DNA from: Perkinsus olseni | Lineage: Eukaryota; Perkinsozoa; Perkinsida | Assembly (NCBI GenBank): GCA_013115125.1 | Contig: JABANN010000166.1 | Span: forward strand, 1-58,428 | Reading direction: 5' to 3' | Length of the DNA stretch: 58,428 nucleotides | Shown: one piece after another, positions 12,576 through 24,478 of the stretch | Position numbering within the stretch: the stretch's first letter is position 1 | Layout of the letters: every line of letters starts with the position of its first letter | Made by a program: the position numbers and the translations under genes | The notes under the pieces: generated by a model | The model's input: the letters and a program-made list of their open reading frames with translations, nothing else | Databases searched by the model: none | Told to the model about the DNA's origin: nothing

Positions 12576-14852
12576 TCAGAGTAAACGACGTCTAACGGAC
12601 GACGATGATTCGCTAGGTTCAGGAAGCTCTCGAATGACGGCCTTGTAGTCCTTTATCTCGTCCAAGAGAAAATGCGTGAGCATGGGACCTTTGCCCTTCA
12701 CATCATGCACTCCGCGGCTCTCGGTCTCGAAGCAACCCGGCGCTAAGACGTCCAGCCACTTCTTAGTAGAATCCGTGATTTGAGTGCAACCAATCTCACC
12801 GTACTGTACCATGCGGGAGGCCGTATTAACACAGTCACCCCAAACGTCATATATGAACTTTTTCCGACCGATAACCCCACCCATGCAGTCGCCACTGTCG
12901 ATGCCAACTCGTAACGGAACGGGGATGCCCACGAAGACCGGAGATTCTGCATCACCACTCGCGGATGACGGCGGGTCCGATGCCCCGCTGGAAGATGCTT
13001 GGCCACTAGAGCGCGATTCCAATGTTGGGCTGTTCTCGTAGATGTACTGAATAGCGCCAGTGTCCACCTCGTGAATCGTATCCCAATATTCCGCAGCGTA
13101 ACTCGAGCCTTGCGACTTCAGCGTGATATCGGCATTTCGCCTGGCCACCTCGTCCATCATACGCAGCGCCATACGGCATACGGCAGGCGCGTGTATCATG
13201 TTGGACTGTGGTAGACCAGCCGCTGCCATGTAGTTGTTCCCGTCGGTCTTGATCTTGCTGAGGCCTTCCTCCTGCGCGAGCTCGTCGAAGAGGCTGAAGA
13301 GCTCGTTCAAGGTAAGAACGATCTCCCGGGGGGAAATTTTCATAGACAGTGCTGTGAAGCCGGGAATATCAGAAAACATAATAGTAACATCCTTGATGGC
13401 CTCGGTGATACCTGAGGGCACAATTGGCCAGATCGACAATCAACTGAAGTTGCGCACACAGACAGGCATACGTATCAGCAACGACTTCAATCATTAACAG
13501 TGGATGCGCGCCTGCCCAAGAGCGTGTGAATCCTACCGATCTCGCGACTGAGGACGAGCCCCGAATCACGTCGAACCCCCTCCATTGAGTCCACCGCGTC
13601 CTGCCTTTCCTTGAGCGTGTCAAGAATACGCTCCGGAAGGACGTTGGTGAGGAGAGCGTTGCACCTGCTAGCCTCTTTAGCCAGCGAGAGATGAAGAACA
13701 AAATCTTCACGCAGAACTCCCTCGTAGACGTATCTGAGCAACGACAGCTCCCCAGAAAGTGTCATTGCATACCGCCCGACCGACTTGTAAATAGTGAGGA
13801 GAAAGACACATGTAACGACAACGACGTAGAAAGTGGCAGTGGGTAGGATACTAAGAGTGGGGACTTGGCCTTCACGACTGTTAGAGGGGAGGAGGTGCAG
13901 TATAACTGAGCAAGCAGAACTGCGCTGGCACAGCAACCTCTGTGGGACCTACTGGCACAGGCTGTTATTGCTAGGGATACAAAAACGTATTGCGTCCAGC
14001 GGAGAGAGAATGCTGCAGACGACAGGATATACGTTAGGGCGAGTGTGTACGTATGGTCCGGCGGCCAGCAGTACCTGCGATGAAAACAACTTGGTGAATC
14101 CCGCAAACCGAGAAGCCCTACCAGTCCATAACCTTAGGACCTAGGTGCATCCACAGCAGAGTCAGACAGGCCGCCAGCAGAGAGTAGCATGCCTACACGA
14201 TGAGCGTTCGTCCGAGACACCAGAGGGCTCGGGCCGCACCTGCAAGTCGTCAAAGAAGTCCAAGAGTATCGACCTTCGACCTCTCAGCGACAAGCATACG
14301 ATGATCTCTAGAATACCCACCAAAGCGAACATCATGAGCGGTTCCGTAGCAGCGTACCTGCGTAGTAGAGGGCCATTGAAGGCAGTGAAAAGAAGCTAAC
14401 CAACTGTTACTTTAATATAGTCATTGTTTTCTCTGTGTCATCGCTGCAGTAATAGAATGATCCAGCAGTCGCCATGAGCAGCCTATACCGGAACCACGTG
14501 ACAACTAGAACGAACAAGACCAGAACGGTGGTCCACATCACTCCGAGTCTGTCAGAATGGAGGGAATGATTCACCTGACAGAGTCGTGCGCCTCATCAAC
14601 CTGAGCAGCTCGACAGAGGACCTACCTGGAAGCCTTTCTCAAGCTTGGCCGACTTATAAAACTGAAGACTGAGCCTGTTCATCGGCTGGCCAAGGCCTTT
14701 CCACAGATTATCTCTGCCCATCGCGGAATACCTGTGAGAGTGTTGATCAGTCGCACGGCTATTGCCGATTGGGCAGTTATTACGGTATGTCCGCCCAACG
14801 CGTGGGAGAGTGGGAAAGGGCGAGGCGCGTTCGTAGCGGAAGTAGCTGCCAT
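12576..14852 (-). CDS. Class III adenylyl/guanylyl cyclase with multi-pass membrane domain
   Basis: The last exon (12576 to about 13409) holds the whole catalytic domain. It has the first metal Asp in VTIMFSDIPGFTAL, then KIKTDGNNYMAAAGLP, and VGIDSGDCMGGVIG followed by FIYDVWGDCVNTASRM. The preceding exons contain the helical linker CNALLTNVLPERILDTLKERQ and, further 5' (13760-14580), at least five hydrophobic stretches, e.g. ATFYVVVVTCVFLLTIY, LTYILSSAAFSLRWTQYVF, PLMMFALVGILEIIVCL and WTTVLVLFVLVVTWF. The N-terminal segment NRLSLQFYKSAKLEKGF resembles the soluble lead-in of six-helix cyclases. Substrate-selecting residues look adenylyl-type (Lys of KIKT, Asp of YDVWG). The second metal Asp (GD in most cyclases) reads GN. 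The exact start is unsure; ATG 14852 is one option. Confidence 0.8.
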
Positions 14853-15208
14853 GCTGGGTTGACTGAAAAGGTCCACAGTCCATGATTTTACTGGGTGGAG
14901 AAAGGGTTTTGAAACGTTGTCGATCGGTTTTTCCACTTTATTTTCAGCACGCTTCCCAAAGATTGGTTGAGAATCCCTCGAAATTGAGCAAGTTATCATA
15001 AGAAAGAGATTCCCATAACGGTGTGGTTGACACGATATGGCAAGATGAATAACAGTCGCTCACGTGTGGACTGTTTCTCCGTGACGACTATGTCCCTCGC
15101 ACTGATCACAACAACTCGGCAACGGCGTCTCACGTCTTGAGCATTCGGATCGAAAGCGAGCCTGCCACGGGCACAACACGATCAGAAGCGGCCTCCAGCC
15201 GAAAGCGC
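14853..15208. other. Spacer 5' of the cyclase gene
   Basis: This stretch lies between the proposed cyclase start and the stop of the next gene upstream. An ATG frame at 14999 continues leftwards into the cyclase region and could belong to its first exon, but no splice join is convincing. Nothing else is recognised. Confidence 0.4.
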
Positions 15209-16175
15209 CTACCACAAGTTAGCGCAGAATTCAGTGATACCATCCTCCACTTCTGGTGAGCCTATATCGTCAGCCGGGAGCTGCTCGTATCTACGAGAAG
15301 CATAACCAAGGTCGGCAGCACAGACAGCACTCACATCATCTTAACGTCATCATAGAACCTCAGCAAGACGTCAGAGGCCCTCACGGGAGGGGCGTCCTCT
15401 GTAGCGTTAACTTCAGCATAGATATCAACCCGCTCCGAGAAGACATCCAGGATGACCTTCTTAATGTGCTGCTCACGGATGATGCTTCGGTCCAGGAGGA
15501 CGGCCGTGAGGTCAGCGGCATCAACCGAAACGACGCTACTCTCCCCAGTGTCGCTGTCACACTCGGTGTCCCCTTTACTGAGGGCGTGTTCAGAACCGAC
15601 TGAGCACTCCTCGGTTTCCCATTCATCCATGTTGAATGACCAAGGCGACGAGGAGTGACGCAGTGGGTCGGGAAGAACCGGCTGAGGAGACACGACAGAT
15701 GCGAGGCTCGCGATTCGCCAGCACGCTTGGATCACGACTGATGTGCCTCATCAAGCAGGTAGGCCTACCGCAAAATCGGTATCTTGTCTGCCTTCATCAG
15801 CACTAAGCGAGGACGATGCTCGCCGTAGGCGTCGGTGAGGACGAGGAGAAATCGGAGGGGCCAATGCATCCCCGAAGATAGACCTATATCAGAAGAACAC
15901 CCGTCAGCACACGGCTGAGATGAAGCCCAGTACCGCAGACGTTCACTAACTTCGTTACTCTCTAGACGACCAAGACTTGTTAATGCTCGCGATCTCGTCT
16001 TGTCACTTGGGTCGCCACCGCTCGACAGCGTACGGCGTCGAACTACCACGCGAGCATCCTGAGGAGAAGCTCGAGTATCCTGGGCCGTCCTATGGCCCCA
16101 AAGTCGAGCTCACCTCGCGGATAGCTGTCCTTTGCTTGGATTTACCTGCAAGGGACCTGTAGGGCTGTGACCCAT
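15209..16175 (-). CDS. Hypothetical acidic protein, multi-exon
   Basis: No family is recognised. A consistent model starts at ATG 16175 (MGHSPTGPLQ) and runs through four introns with matching phase: 16090-16113 (24 nt), one near 15940, one near 15745-15775, and one near 15300-15345. It ends EFCANLW at TAG 15209-15211. The protein is basic and Arg-rich at first (RVVVRRRTLSSGGD). It then becomes acidic and Ser-rich (MDEWETEECSVGSEHALS, DTECDSDTGESSVVSVDA) and ends in a probably helical segment (IREQHIKKVILDVFSERV … ASDVLLRFYDDVKMIYEQL). It could be a regulatory or scaffold protein. It sits just downstream of the HERC-like gene stop on the same strand. Confidence 0.45.
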
Positions 16176-16369
16176 TTTGAGGCATACACCAACGAAACTG
16201 AGCAATTTCGTGAGCCTCCCCTAGCCTTTGAACCCGAACTCCGACCATGACTGATAGTGAAGGTTGATGAAAGTAACTCACACGGTTCGCGACGCAATCG
16301 AATAATGATGATGATTGAAGGCACAGTGTGTCTGTAAATTGTATACTGCGATGGTGACTGTAGGGGAGT

Positions 16370-19300
16370 TCACTGCAAGCCGAAGCCCTCGCTATTCTCG
16401 ATGGCTGCGAGGAGCATCTTCTTCAGCTTGTCGGGGCTTGAGTACTCAGGCAAGAGCAGGACGTCATAGCAGGTGTATGCCGTCGGTAGGCGGACCGTCG
16501 GCTCGCCACCGTTCTTCTGTACAATCATCTGAAAGAGGAAAAGTCAGTAACATGCTGCCTAGCTGCAGCGGCTACGGGAGCGGATGAATCGAAGCGAGCG
16601 AAGTTACTGAACTCTAGTGCAACGTTACCCTTATCGAGCCTAGTCCTCCTAGAGGAACGCGGTCACTGCCTGTAACGAACTTCAGGAACTGTCGTTTCTA
16701 ACAGAAGAACCAGAGATACGCTATGTAAGTAAGCTCCTCTCACCAATAGTGATGAAACGGTCAACATGACAAACCAGGAGTCTCATCGGAGCTTGCCTGA
16801 GTATCGTTGAAATCGGAGACGATCTTCCAAAAAGCCTGTATATAGGGGTAGTCCTCCTTGAACGGAGCACCCTCGTATCGGGCCGACTTCCGCAAGGCGT
16901 CAAAGTCGAGTTTTTGCTCACCGCAAAGGATTGCGTGGAGATCCACAGGAGTTAGCGTACAAAGCGTCAAGGAACTGACACAGTTGAAGAAAGGTGCCAA
17001 CCAGTACGACTGGCTGTAGGGTGGCCCGGGCAACGGAAGCCGATCGATTCCTTACTCGCCCAACACTCTGTAGAAGCCTTTCTCGAAGGGGTCATAGTGA
17101 GCCTTGATGCTGTCGACCAGCTTCCACTGGATGTACTCCCTGACGAACTGTTCCCGGTTCGAGTAGGTGACCGGCACGTTGGAGCCGTCCGGTATCAGGT
17201 CGTGATTCCGACTCTCGCCATAGTAGTCATAAGATACGTTGAAGAATATACAAAATGTGTCCTGACAAACTGAGCTGTGACGAAGCGTGCCTAGAACCCG
17301 TACCGTACCTTCACTTCCTCATCGGCGTGCTGTGGATCCTTAGGCTCGTACTCGAGCAGGTGCTGCAGACTGCGAGCCTCCTCTGGGAAAACTTCCTCCA
17401 AGTCCTCGAAGGTGAGCTCAGCTGTCGATCCTTGCAACAGTCTCTTGAACAACACCCGAGGGAAGGGAACCTGACGGGCAAACACCATCACACGACCAGC
17501 AAGAGAATGTACGCAAGCGTAATATAGCACGGGCCAGCTCGAGACGCACGCAGGGAGAAGCCTACCCCCAGTCCGGGCAAGTTGTTGTAGACCAGAAGTC
17601 CTATGAGCGTGCCAACGTGCTGGAAATTTTCCGGGCTCTCGACCGAGTTGGGATTGATCCAGGTTACTCGGGAATCAGGAAGGTACTCGAACATGCCGTA
17701 TCTGCAGCAGCAAGACAGGGACGTGAGCTGCTCGAGTGCTGTGACCAGGCGACCGGCGATAACCAATCGAGAGACTCACTGAGCGTTGAACAGCTGCTTG
17801 CAAAGGATGTCGAAGAACTCCCGCTGCACTCCACCTTCGTCTACGCCGTCCTCGCCCTCGAACTTCACCATCATGGGGAACTTCAGCTGCTGATCGTCAG
17901 CCTGACAGCGTTAAGTGAATCTTCCGAGCGGAGAGAAAATTCCATCCGCAGTGAAGCCACTGAATACCGTCAATGTCCTCACCTCAGCCACCACGCGGAG
18001 AGCATCCTCAACGATATGGTCTCGTCGGACTTGTACTTGTAGCACCGTCTTCGGCCGGACACCTCTCATGAAGGCATCCACCATGATCCCTGGATGGGCC
18101 TGCCGTACGAAGAACCACATGTGCGACCACAGAGGCCTCCTCAAGGCCTACCTGCAGATGCTCCTGGTTGTGCTTCACTTGCCGCAGCACATTCTCCATC
18201 TGCAGGACCTTGTTCTTGAACGCCAACGGTACCAAGGAACCATATCCCAGCATAGAAGCCATGTACTCGGTAACAGTAGTGGTGTTAGTACCAACACACT
18301 CAGGCTTCGCCAACACCTCAAGCTTGCTTGGCAGTCGCCCTATAGGACGCCCGCCATGGGGATCCGGCCTGACAGAGCCCACACTCCTACCCCCAGAGCT
18401 TACGGCTCCCGCGGCCTTACTTGAGATACTCCTTCGCCCAAGTCTGCGAGTACATCATGAATTCGACATCGGGTGGTATGGCGTCCACCAAGCCAGTGAC
18501 AGTGATCTCGTCAGCCCCCGGTAGACCCACCTTCTCCGCAGCGCAAACGATGATAGTCAGTACAATCATAGCCTGAAAGCCAGAGGATACTACCTCCAGG
18601 TCCCCGCTACTCTTCTACCTGACTGAGCACGGCCATCTTGCCGCCGCCCAGATTGTGGACTTCATTTGCCAGTGAATTAGCCTGGTTAATCCACGTCTTT
18701 ATAAGGCAGCCACTGAGGATGTAGTGCTGGGGGCACTCGTTCGCGATCAAGTCAACCTGCAATGAACCGCTGGTCAGAAAGCGAATAGACCTTGTTAAAA
18801 CCACGATCAAGATCTAATATGCGGAGGAATACTAGTGTAGTATTGATGATGAGGGCACTAAATCTATAGAGTATAACAATCATAGTCACGACTATAGCAG
18901 CATCGGATCTTACCAAGGCCAGCTTGCCCTTCGGAGACAGACAAGCGATCAGCTCTCCCATCCTCTGACGGCACCAGGTTCCGACGGGTCGGTCCATCAG
19001 CGGCAGCAGCATAATCGTGAGGACCCCCCGGAGCTGATCCTCGGTCTCCAAGCTCTTGCCGCTCATATCCCGCAGTGAATCCCGGACCACCAGAGCCAGC
19101 TCCTGTTCGAAGTTGCTCTTCTGGAAGGCCTCACTCCCCCACAGCTCGGTGAAGCAAGCATACGCAGTCTGAGTGTCCAGCACCGATTTGCGGTGGCCGG
19201 GGTACAGTAGACTAGAGTTGAGGATTTGGATGCCGTCTTGCGTCCGGAATATGGCCAATAGTGACCGCTTGAGATCGCTAGCAACATTGGTAATGTAGTC

Positions 19301-21830
19301 ATCCGAGGAGGTGCTGGTGCTGCTGCTGCTCGTGAAGGTGCGGACCATACGCTGCAGGGACTCCGCTGAGAGCGCTGCGAAGGAGGTGGACCCAACGCCC
19401 GGCGTGACAACCTGGTGCAGCATAGCGTGGATCACACCGTCTCGGGTAGAACGCGTTAATGATATCTGAATACAGCACTAACAGTTTAAACGCCCCCGAG
19501 AAAAGAGGCTGATGTGCCCTACCCGACCGCCAGCCTTCTGCGCCAAGTAGTCCTTGCTCCCACCACTTATGGTCTTCGGCAAATTATGGGAAATGCTTCC
19601 ACCCGAAGTATCGGACATCAAGGAGGTGGCCTCGCTAACGGTGGCCGACTTCTGTGATGCTCCCCGCATGTGGCCCGCGAGACGCTCTGCGTTATCAGTC
19701 CGCTTCAACCCGCCAGATTCACCAGCAGGCTCGGAAATCACGCCCTCCACCGGCGTGGACAGCATACGTCGTTGCTTTCGGAGGGCGCTGCCATCTCCAG
19801 GATCCACCGTCTACAACAAAACGCACGAACCGCTTCGCTTCGCCGGGAGCCTCAACAGCATGTGGCCACTCCTCCTTACCGCTGGCCGTGCTGATGCTGC
19901 CATCCGGTCGTCCTTTGGGAATGCCATCGAGTGGGCTTTGAACAAGCCAGGGGCACTCAAGTCTGTCGGCACGGAAGTTTTCACACGAGGCACCATGGGC
20001 CGCTCCGCTGACTTGATAGCGAGCACTGCCGAGTGGCTACGACCTGACCATTCACACAAAGAGACTGAACCGCGGAATCCATGCCTGCTGTAATTACCTG
20101 CCGCCACAGAGAAGACTGCCAAGCTCCGAGGCATCAGCGTTGGCCTTAGCTCGGACGAACGGCCAGGCACACCAGTACCGAGCTGTCCGCTCTCGTTGCT
20201 GCCGCACCCAAACAACTTCCCGTTGACGTCTAGGAAGAGGGTGTGCTGACCACCGCAGGCCACTGCTCTCCACACCTCTGAAAAGTTGTTGTCGAGAACA
20301 GGCCCGTTCGCTAGGGGCCCACCTTTGGATTGGAGGTTGAGGGGAATCGGCAAGGTCGGTTCTTCAGCAGGGTCAACTCCACACTGGCCGGAAGCATTGT
20401 CACCCCAGAGGTAGGCCTGGCCACCCTGCAGCACCGCAGCTGTGTGCTGCGCCCCGCATGACGCCATCTGTACAGCCTTGGCCGGCGGTAGGCAGCTGAC
20501 AGGCCCAGGTAGCAGCTCATGGTGACCAGCGTCCTGAGCGACAATGGCATCCTCCTCAGCACAATCCAACCGATGCCCTCACCTCGCGGCCAAGCTGTCC
20601 CTTGCGATTGGATCCCCAGGTGAAGAGGACCCCCGAGATGGACACTGCGCAGGCATGCGAGTCTCCAGCAGAAATCTGTCAGCGGAAATTGCAACTCCTT
20701 TCACAACAGTCTCAGCGTCAGGCTGGGGTACTACCTGTCGTATCGGTACGCCGTAGGTTTGGCCGCAGTTTAGCACAGGTTTCGGAGCTGCTATCGCCTC
20801 AGTGTTGCCAGTGCCTGACATGAACTTATCTATACCGACAATCTTGGCCTGCAACGGCAAGCTAGGGACGCTACAAAGCCGTTGTAAGGTCGAGATTCTA
20901 TCACCAGAGGCTGCACAGTATTATAACCCAATCGGCAGCAGTCACAGAGAGAAGCCCAGCCCAGATAGCCCACGAAACTAGGATCATGCGTGTAAGTACT
21001 ACCTAGCTGCCCCACGGAGTTGTTCCCCGTGCCGAAGACTTCTCCGGTCTCCAACAGTAGCAGCGTAAAATCGCTACCGCACGCAACTTGACATACCTCT
21101 TGCGGCGTGACCATCATTCTCGGTGGCATCAGATTGATCGAGGGCTGACCATGGCCCACCTACCCAGCGAAAAGACTACCAAAATTTCTAATGCAAAGCC
21201 CCTCCGTCCACCTGGCCGAACTCATTGTCCCTTCCCCAGCTGATGGCGAGGTTGTTGCTCGTCAGGGCCACAGTGTGATGGTCCCCGCAGTTCACAGCGG
21301 TCACCTGGCCATGGATGAAGCATCGCCACTACCACAGCTGCCGCAGACGTACAAAACTCTGCTCTAGCTCTTGGTAGGCCACCAACCTCGGTTTGAATAG
21401 GTTCTCAGAGTCATCGCCATCGGGTCCTGTGATATACCCCTTTTCATTGTGGCCTGAGGGCGGCAGCCTAGGACCGCCACAGAGGACCGTCACGACCCCT
21501 ACCTCCACCATAAATCCTCCCCGATTCACTGACAACCAGCGTGGACTCCGGCCCAGTGCATAGCGATTTTGGACGCCGCTGGTCCAGCTCGCACACTCTC
21601 TGAGGTCTGACAAGCAGCCTGTCGAGGCTTCCTCACCCAGCGGTTGCTTACCTCTCCACAGTGCTCTTGTCCTGCTCATTCTCAGCCAGGCATTGGCCAC
21701 ACCAGTTGTCTCCCCAACAGTAAACCCCTACGGAGTCCTCCACGGGGCTGCCGAGAGCGTCGGAGCTCTCAGAAAGTATTATTTCAGACGAGGATGAACC
21801 TTCTGGTGATGAATCGTCCGTACTGGACAT
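16370..21830 (-). CDS. HERC-like E3 ubiquitin ligase (RCC1 repeats + HECT domain)
   Basis: Starts at ATG 21830 ([17 protein letters not shown]). The N-terminal half (21.8-19.8 kb) carries RCC1 blades: [35 protein letters not shown] with [26 protein letters not shown] with [10 protein letters not shown], and [17 protein letters not shown] with [14 protein letters not shown] middle region of unknown fold follows (19.5-17.3 kb). The HECT domain reads [51 protein letters not shown], then the C-lobe [19 protein letters not shown]. The catalytic Cys of TCYDVL is present, and the chain ends GFGLQ at TGA 16370-16372. It should transfer ubiquitin from an E2 to substrates chosen by the propeller or middle region. 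There are at least a dozen exons; most joins were not resolved base by base. Confidence 0.85.
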
Positions 21831-22028
21831 AATACCGTTGATAAGTAGTAAAAATAGATAAAAATCAACTGACGTTCCTTTCTGAAACCTGTCCACTTAA
21901 CGCAACAGCATTGCAGCTTACAACGGTACCACAACTCACGAACAACCAGGCCATGTCAGCAACTCCTACCGGTGGTAGTACGAACAAGGATCCGTCATAA
22001 TATGATACACCCCTTGCTGGATTCAACC

Positions 22029-22847
22029 TCAGAAAAAGGGTCCTTTCATGGACTGGCTTCGAACCAAGGAGTCCGCGAAGGCCCTCGAGCGCCCCAACTC
22101 CTTGATGACTTCCGTCAAGACTTCAATGGTTTCCCGGTTCCTCCTTCTGCCCTCCTTCAATTCTCTTATTTTGCCCTTCAGACCAGCGATCTCTCCTCGT
22201 AGAGCATCCGACTTGGCCTTTTCATCAACCTTCTTCAACAGCGCTTTCGCCGAGAAGGACCTGTTGGCCGACGAGATGGTAGGTCGAGCGAAGTTCCCAC
22301 GCGGGCCGCTTCTCATAACCGAGCCCCTGGCTGAGGCTGACTTGAGAAGGGCGTCCTTGACCTCAGTGGAAGAGAGAATCCTGTCGACTGGGTCACTGCC
22401 ATTTTTTGACCCGGGGAAGAAGCTTGATGATGATGCAGAGGCCCTGACTGACTGGCGGGACCGGAGAGTCTGCTGCGAATGGGAGCGGGCGACGCCCCAG
22501 GAAGCCACAGAAGAGCCTCTCGAGACCGCCGGGACCACGGCCTCGGTCTTACCCGTATTGGGAGCAACTGGAGCAGCACCAATCGCCACTACTCTTGACC
22601 CAACTAGCCTGGCCGAGACGGGAACTTCTCGCGGACTATCGTCATCTAGATCATAGGGCTGGCTTCCAGGCTGCTGAGGAACGACGGCTGTCTGGGCGAA
22701 GGGAGGTATAGTAGGGGGTGAAAAACCGCCGTAGAAGAGCATGAAGAGCGAGAAAAAATTGGCGATGCCTCCCACGGGATGTAGAGATCCACCGAAGAAC
22801 AAAAACGCAAAACTGCTGCTTAGAAAAAATGGTTGAGAATCTTTCAT
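22029..22847 (-). CDS. Hypothetical protein: N-terminal hydrophobic hairpin, C-terminal coiled coil
   Basis: Single-exon frame of 272 residues from ATG 22847. The first 50 residues hold two hydrophobic stretches (PFFLSSSFAFLFFGG and GGIANFFSLFMLFYGGF), suggesting a membrane hairpin or a signal plus one helix. A 150-residue Ser/Ala/Arg-rich, probably disordered region follows. The last 70 residues are a probable coiled coil (KALLKKVDEKAKSDALRGE … IAGLKGKIRELKEGRRR … TIEVLTEVIKELG). Family not recognised; a membrane-tethered cytoskeletal or pellicle protein is one possibility. The opposite strand has a 202-codon open frame here, judged an antisense shadow because this strand has the ordered domains. 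Confidence 0.65.
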   Translation of the reverse strand: MKDSQPFFLSSSFAFLFFGGSLHPVGGIANFFSLFMLFYGGFSPPTIPPFAQTAVVPQQPGSQPYDLDDDSPREVPVSARLVGSRVVAIGAAPVAPNTGKTEAVVPAVSRGSSVASWGVARSHSQQTLRSRQSVRASASSSSFFPGSKNGSDPVDRILSSTEVKDALLKSASARGSVMRSGPRGNFARPTISSANRSFSAKALLKKVDEKAKSDALRGEIAGLKGKIRELKEGRRRNRETIEVLTEVIKELGRSRAFADSLVRSQSMKGPFF

Positions 22848-22889
22848 CAAATTAAGAGACAAATTTGGTAGCAATCACGTGGATCTCGG

Positions 22890-24330
22890 TCACTCGATTT
22901 CCCCTACTGACATCCCCGACTCCTCATCGCTGCCTTCCGAGATGGTGCTCAACCGGCGGGGTCTCCCGGGCTGGCCCACCTTCGAATACTCGCTAGAGTA
23001 AGCAGGATCATCCCGGCCAACAACGGCAGCCCCCAGCCGGTAGGCAATCGCCGAGGCTGATACTAGCACCGCTCCCACCAGGAACCATGGGGAATTGATC
23101 TTAGTGTAGTCCGAGTAGAGCACGGCAGAAACCACTACGGTGCAGATGAGGGTGCCCGCGTGCAGGTATGCGTTGATCATGTTGTTGCCGTAGTTGAGTA
23201 TCACTGCCGTAGCCAGGCCCACGACAGAGAGACCGACAGCAGTAACTGCGAACCACTCTCGACGAAAGGGGCTCACGCAGGGACTCACCTAGACCTGCTC
23301 TGAGCGCCTCAACCGTGGGCATCTCGCCCGTCACTGCAGCAGCAGCCATCACAGCCACCGAGTTCAATGGCGCTCCCCACATGTAGATCCTAGAGTTGCG
23401 AAGAAGGAATGGTATCTCACTGTCACGGTCTTGAAAGAGATACTCCACCCATATGTTTGAGAACGAGGACACGAGGGCAATGGTGAAGACTAGACCCGCA
23501 CCTATCAGGATTGGAGATGGTGGCCAGCGGCGGCCTAAAGTGGCTACCCACCTAGCATGGTCCGGACCCATCGGCTGCTTCCACCTGTTTCTGGGTTGTC
23601 AACATCGTTACGCTGCCCCTCTTCCGTCCCTGATGCGACCACCGCGATACACAGACCAACGGCACAAAGGACAGTGCAGATGAATTGGGTCATCGAGAGA
23701 GAGCGGCCCAGGAAGTACCTGAGGGCAGCGCCAGAGTCGATCAGACCCACTACGACGAAGACCCTACCGAAAGAGGAGAGCTGTGATGACGATCTTTATG
23801 TTCAACAAGAGCTGGAAGGTTGCTGATGAATCCAGTAGATCGAGAGCCACAAAGATACTGTTGTTCTCGATAAGATAGACAACCTGACAGAATCCGCTGC
23901 TCCCTCGTCTACTGTACCCACGCTTACAGCGGGGACGCAGTAGGCCAGGGCCTCCTTGAAACCAGTGTACCGAACCACGGTCGTCAAACCGTAACGTGAG
24001 CCAGGATTCGACCCATCCGGCGGGGTGGCTTTCCGAGTGGTAACCAGGTAAACGCAGATGCAGCAGGTAAGCTTAATCACTGATAAAGAGGACGAATGGC
24101 CACAGCTGACGGTTGCAGAGACGCCCACCTTCGGCCAAAGTGACGACTATGTACTTGTTGGTGCCGTAGAAGGTTTGATGGTGCTGCTGCTCATGATGGA
24201 TGAAGGTGTTGATAAGTGCGAGGATGAAGCATAAGGTGAGAGCCAGAAGCACGACCACGGCGACTGGTGCCCCCCGTGCGAAGGGGGCCTCTTCCGAATT
24301 GGGCTGCTCACCCGAGGACGAAAGAGCCAT
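22890..24330 (-). CDS. Nucleotide-sugar transporter-like membrane protein (S35A type)
   Basis: Starts at ATG 24330 (MALSSSGEQPNSEE). About eight to ten hydrophobic segments are spread over at least five exons: VAVVVLLALTLCFILALI, LTCCICVYLV, FVVVGLIDSGAALRYFLG, FICTVLCAVGLCIAVVAS, LIGAGLVFTIALVSSFSNI, AVTAVGLSVVGLATAVIL and WFLVGAVLVSASAIAY. Family hallmarks are FSNIWVEYLFQ, then LRNSRIYMWGAPLNS, and the tandem YGNNMINAYLHAGTLICTVV, all matching CMP-sialic acid/UDP-sugar transporters of the Golgi. The C-terminus is a polar, acidic tail (STISEGSDEESGMSVGEIE). It probably exchanges a nucleotide sugar for a nucleotide monophosphate across the Golgi or ER membrane; the sugar cannot be told from sequence. 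Confidence 0.75.
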
Positions 24331-24478
24331 ACAAAACTGAGAGACCACCAAGGAGAAGGGCAGCAGCAGGCACAGCGACCCGGAAACTCAACAGGATAAC
24401 CTCTGGAAAGCTTCAACAGTAGATAGGCATTATGTCATGCTCCAATGGCACTGTAAACGGTAGATCCGATCACCGACA

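Noticed and set aside
15256-15603. Plus-strand frame of 115 codons
   Set aside because: It overlaps the minus-strand hypothetical gene, whose exons join in phase over several introns.
22048-22656. 202-codon open frame on the plus strand
   Set aside because: Antisense to the membrane/coiled-coil gene; it has no domain and ends without splice or family signals.
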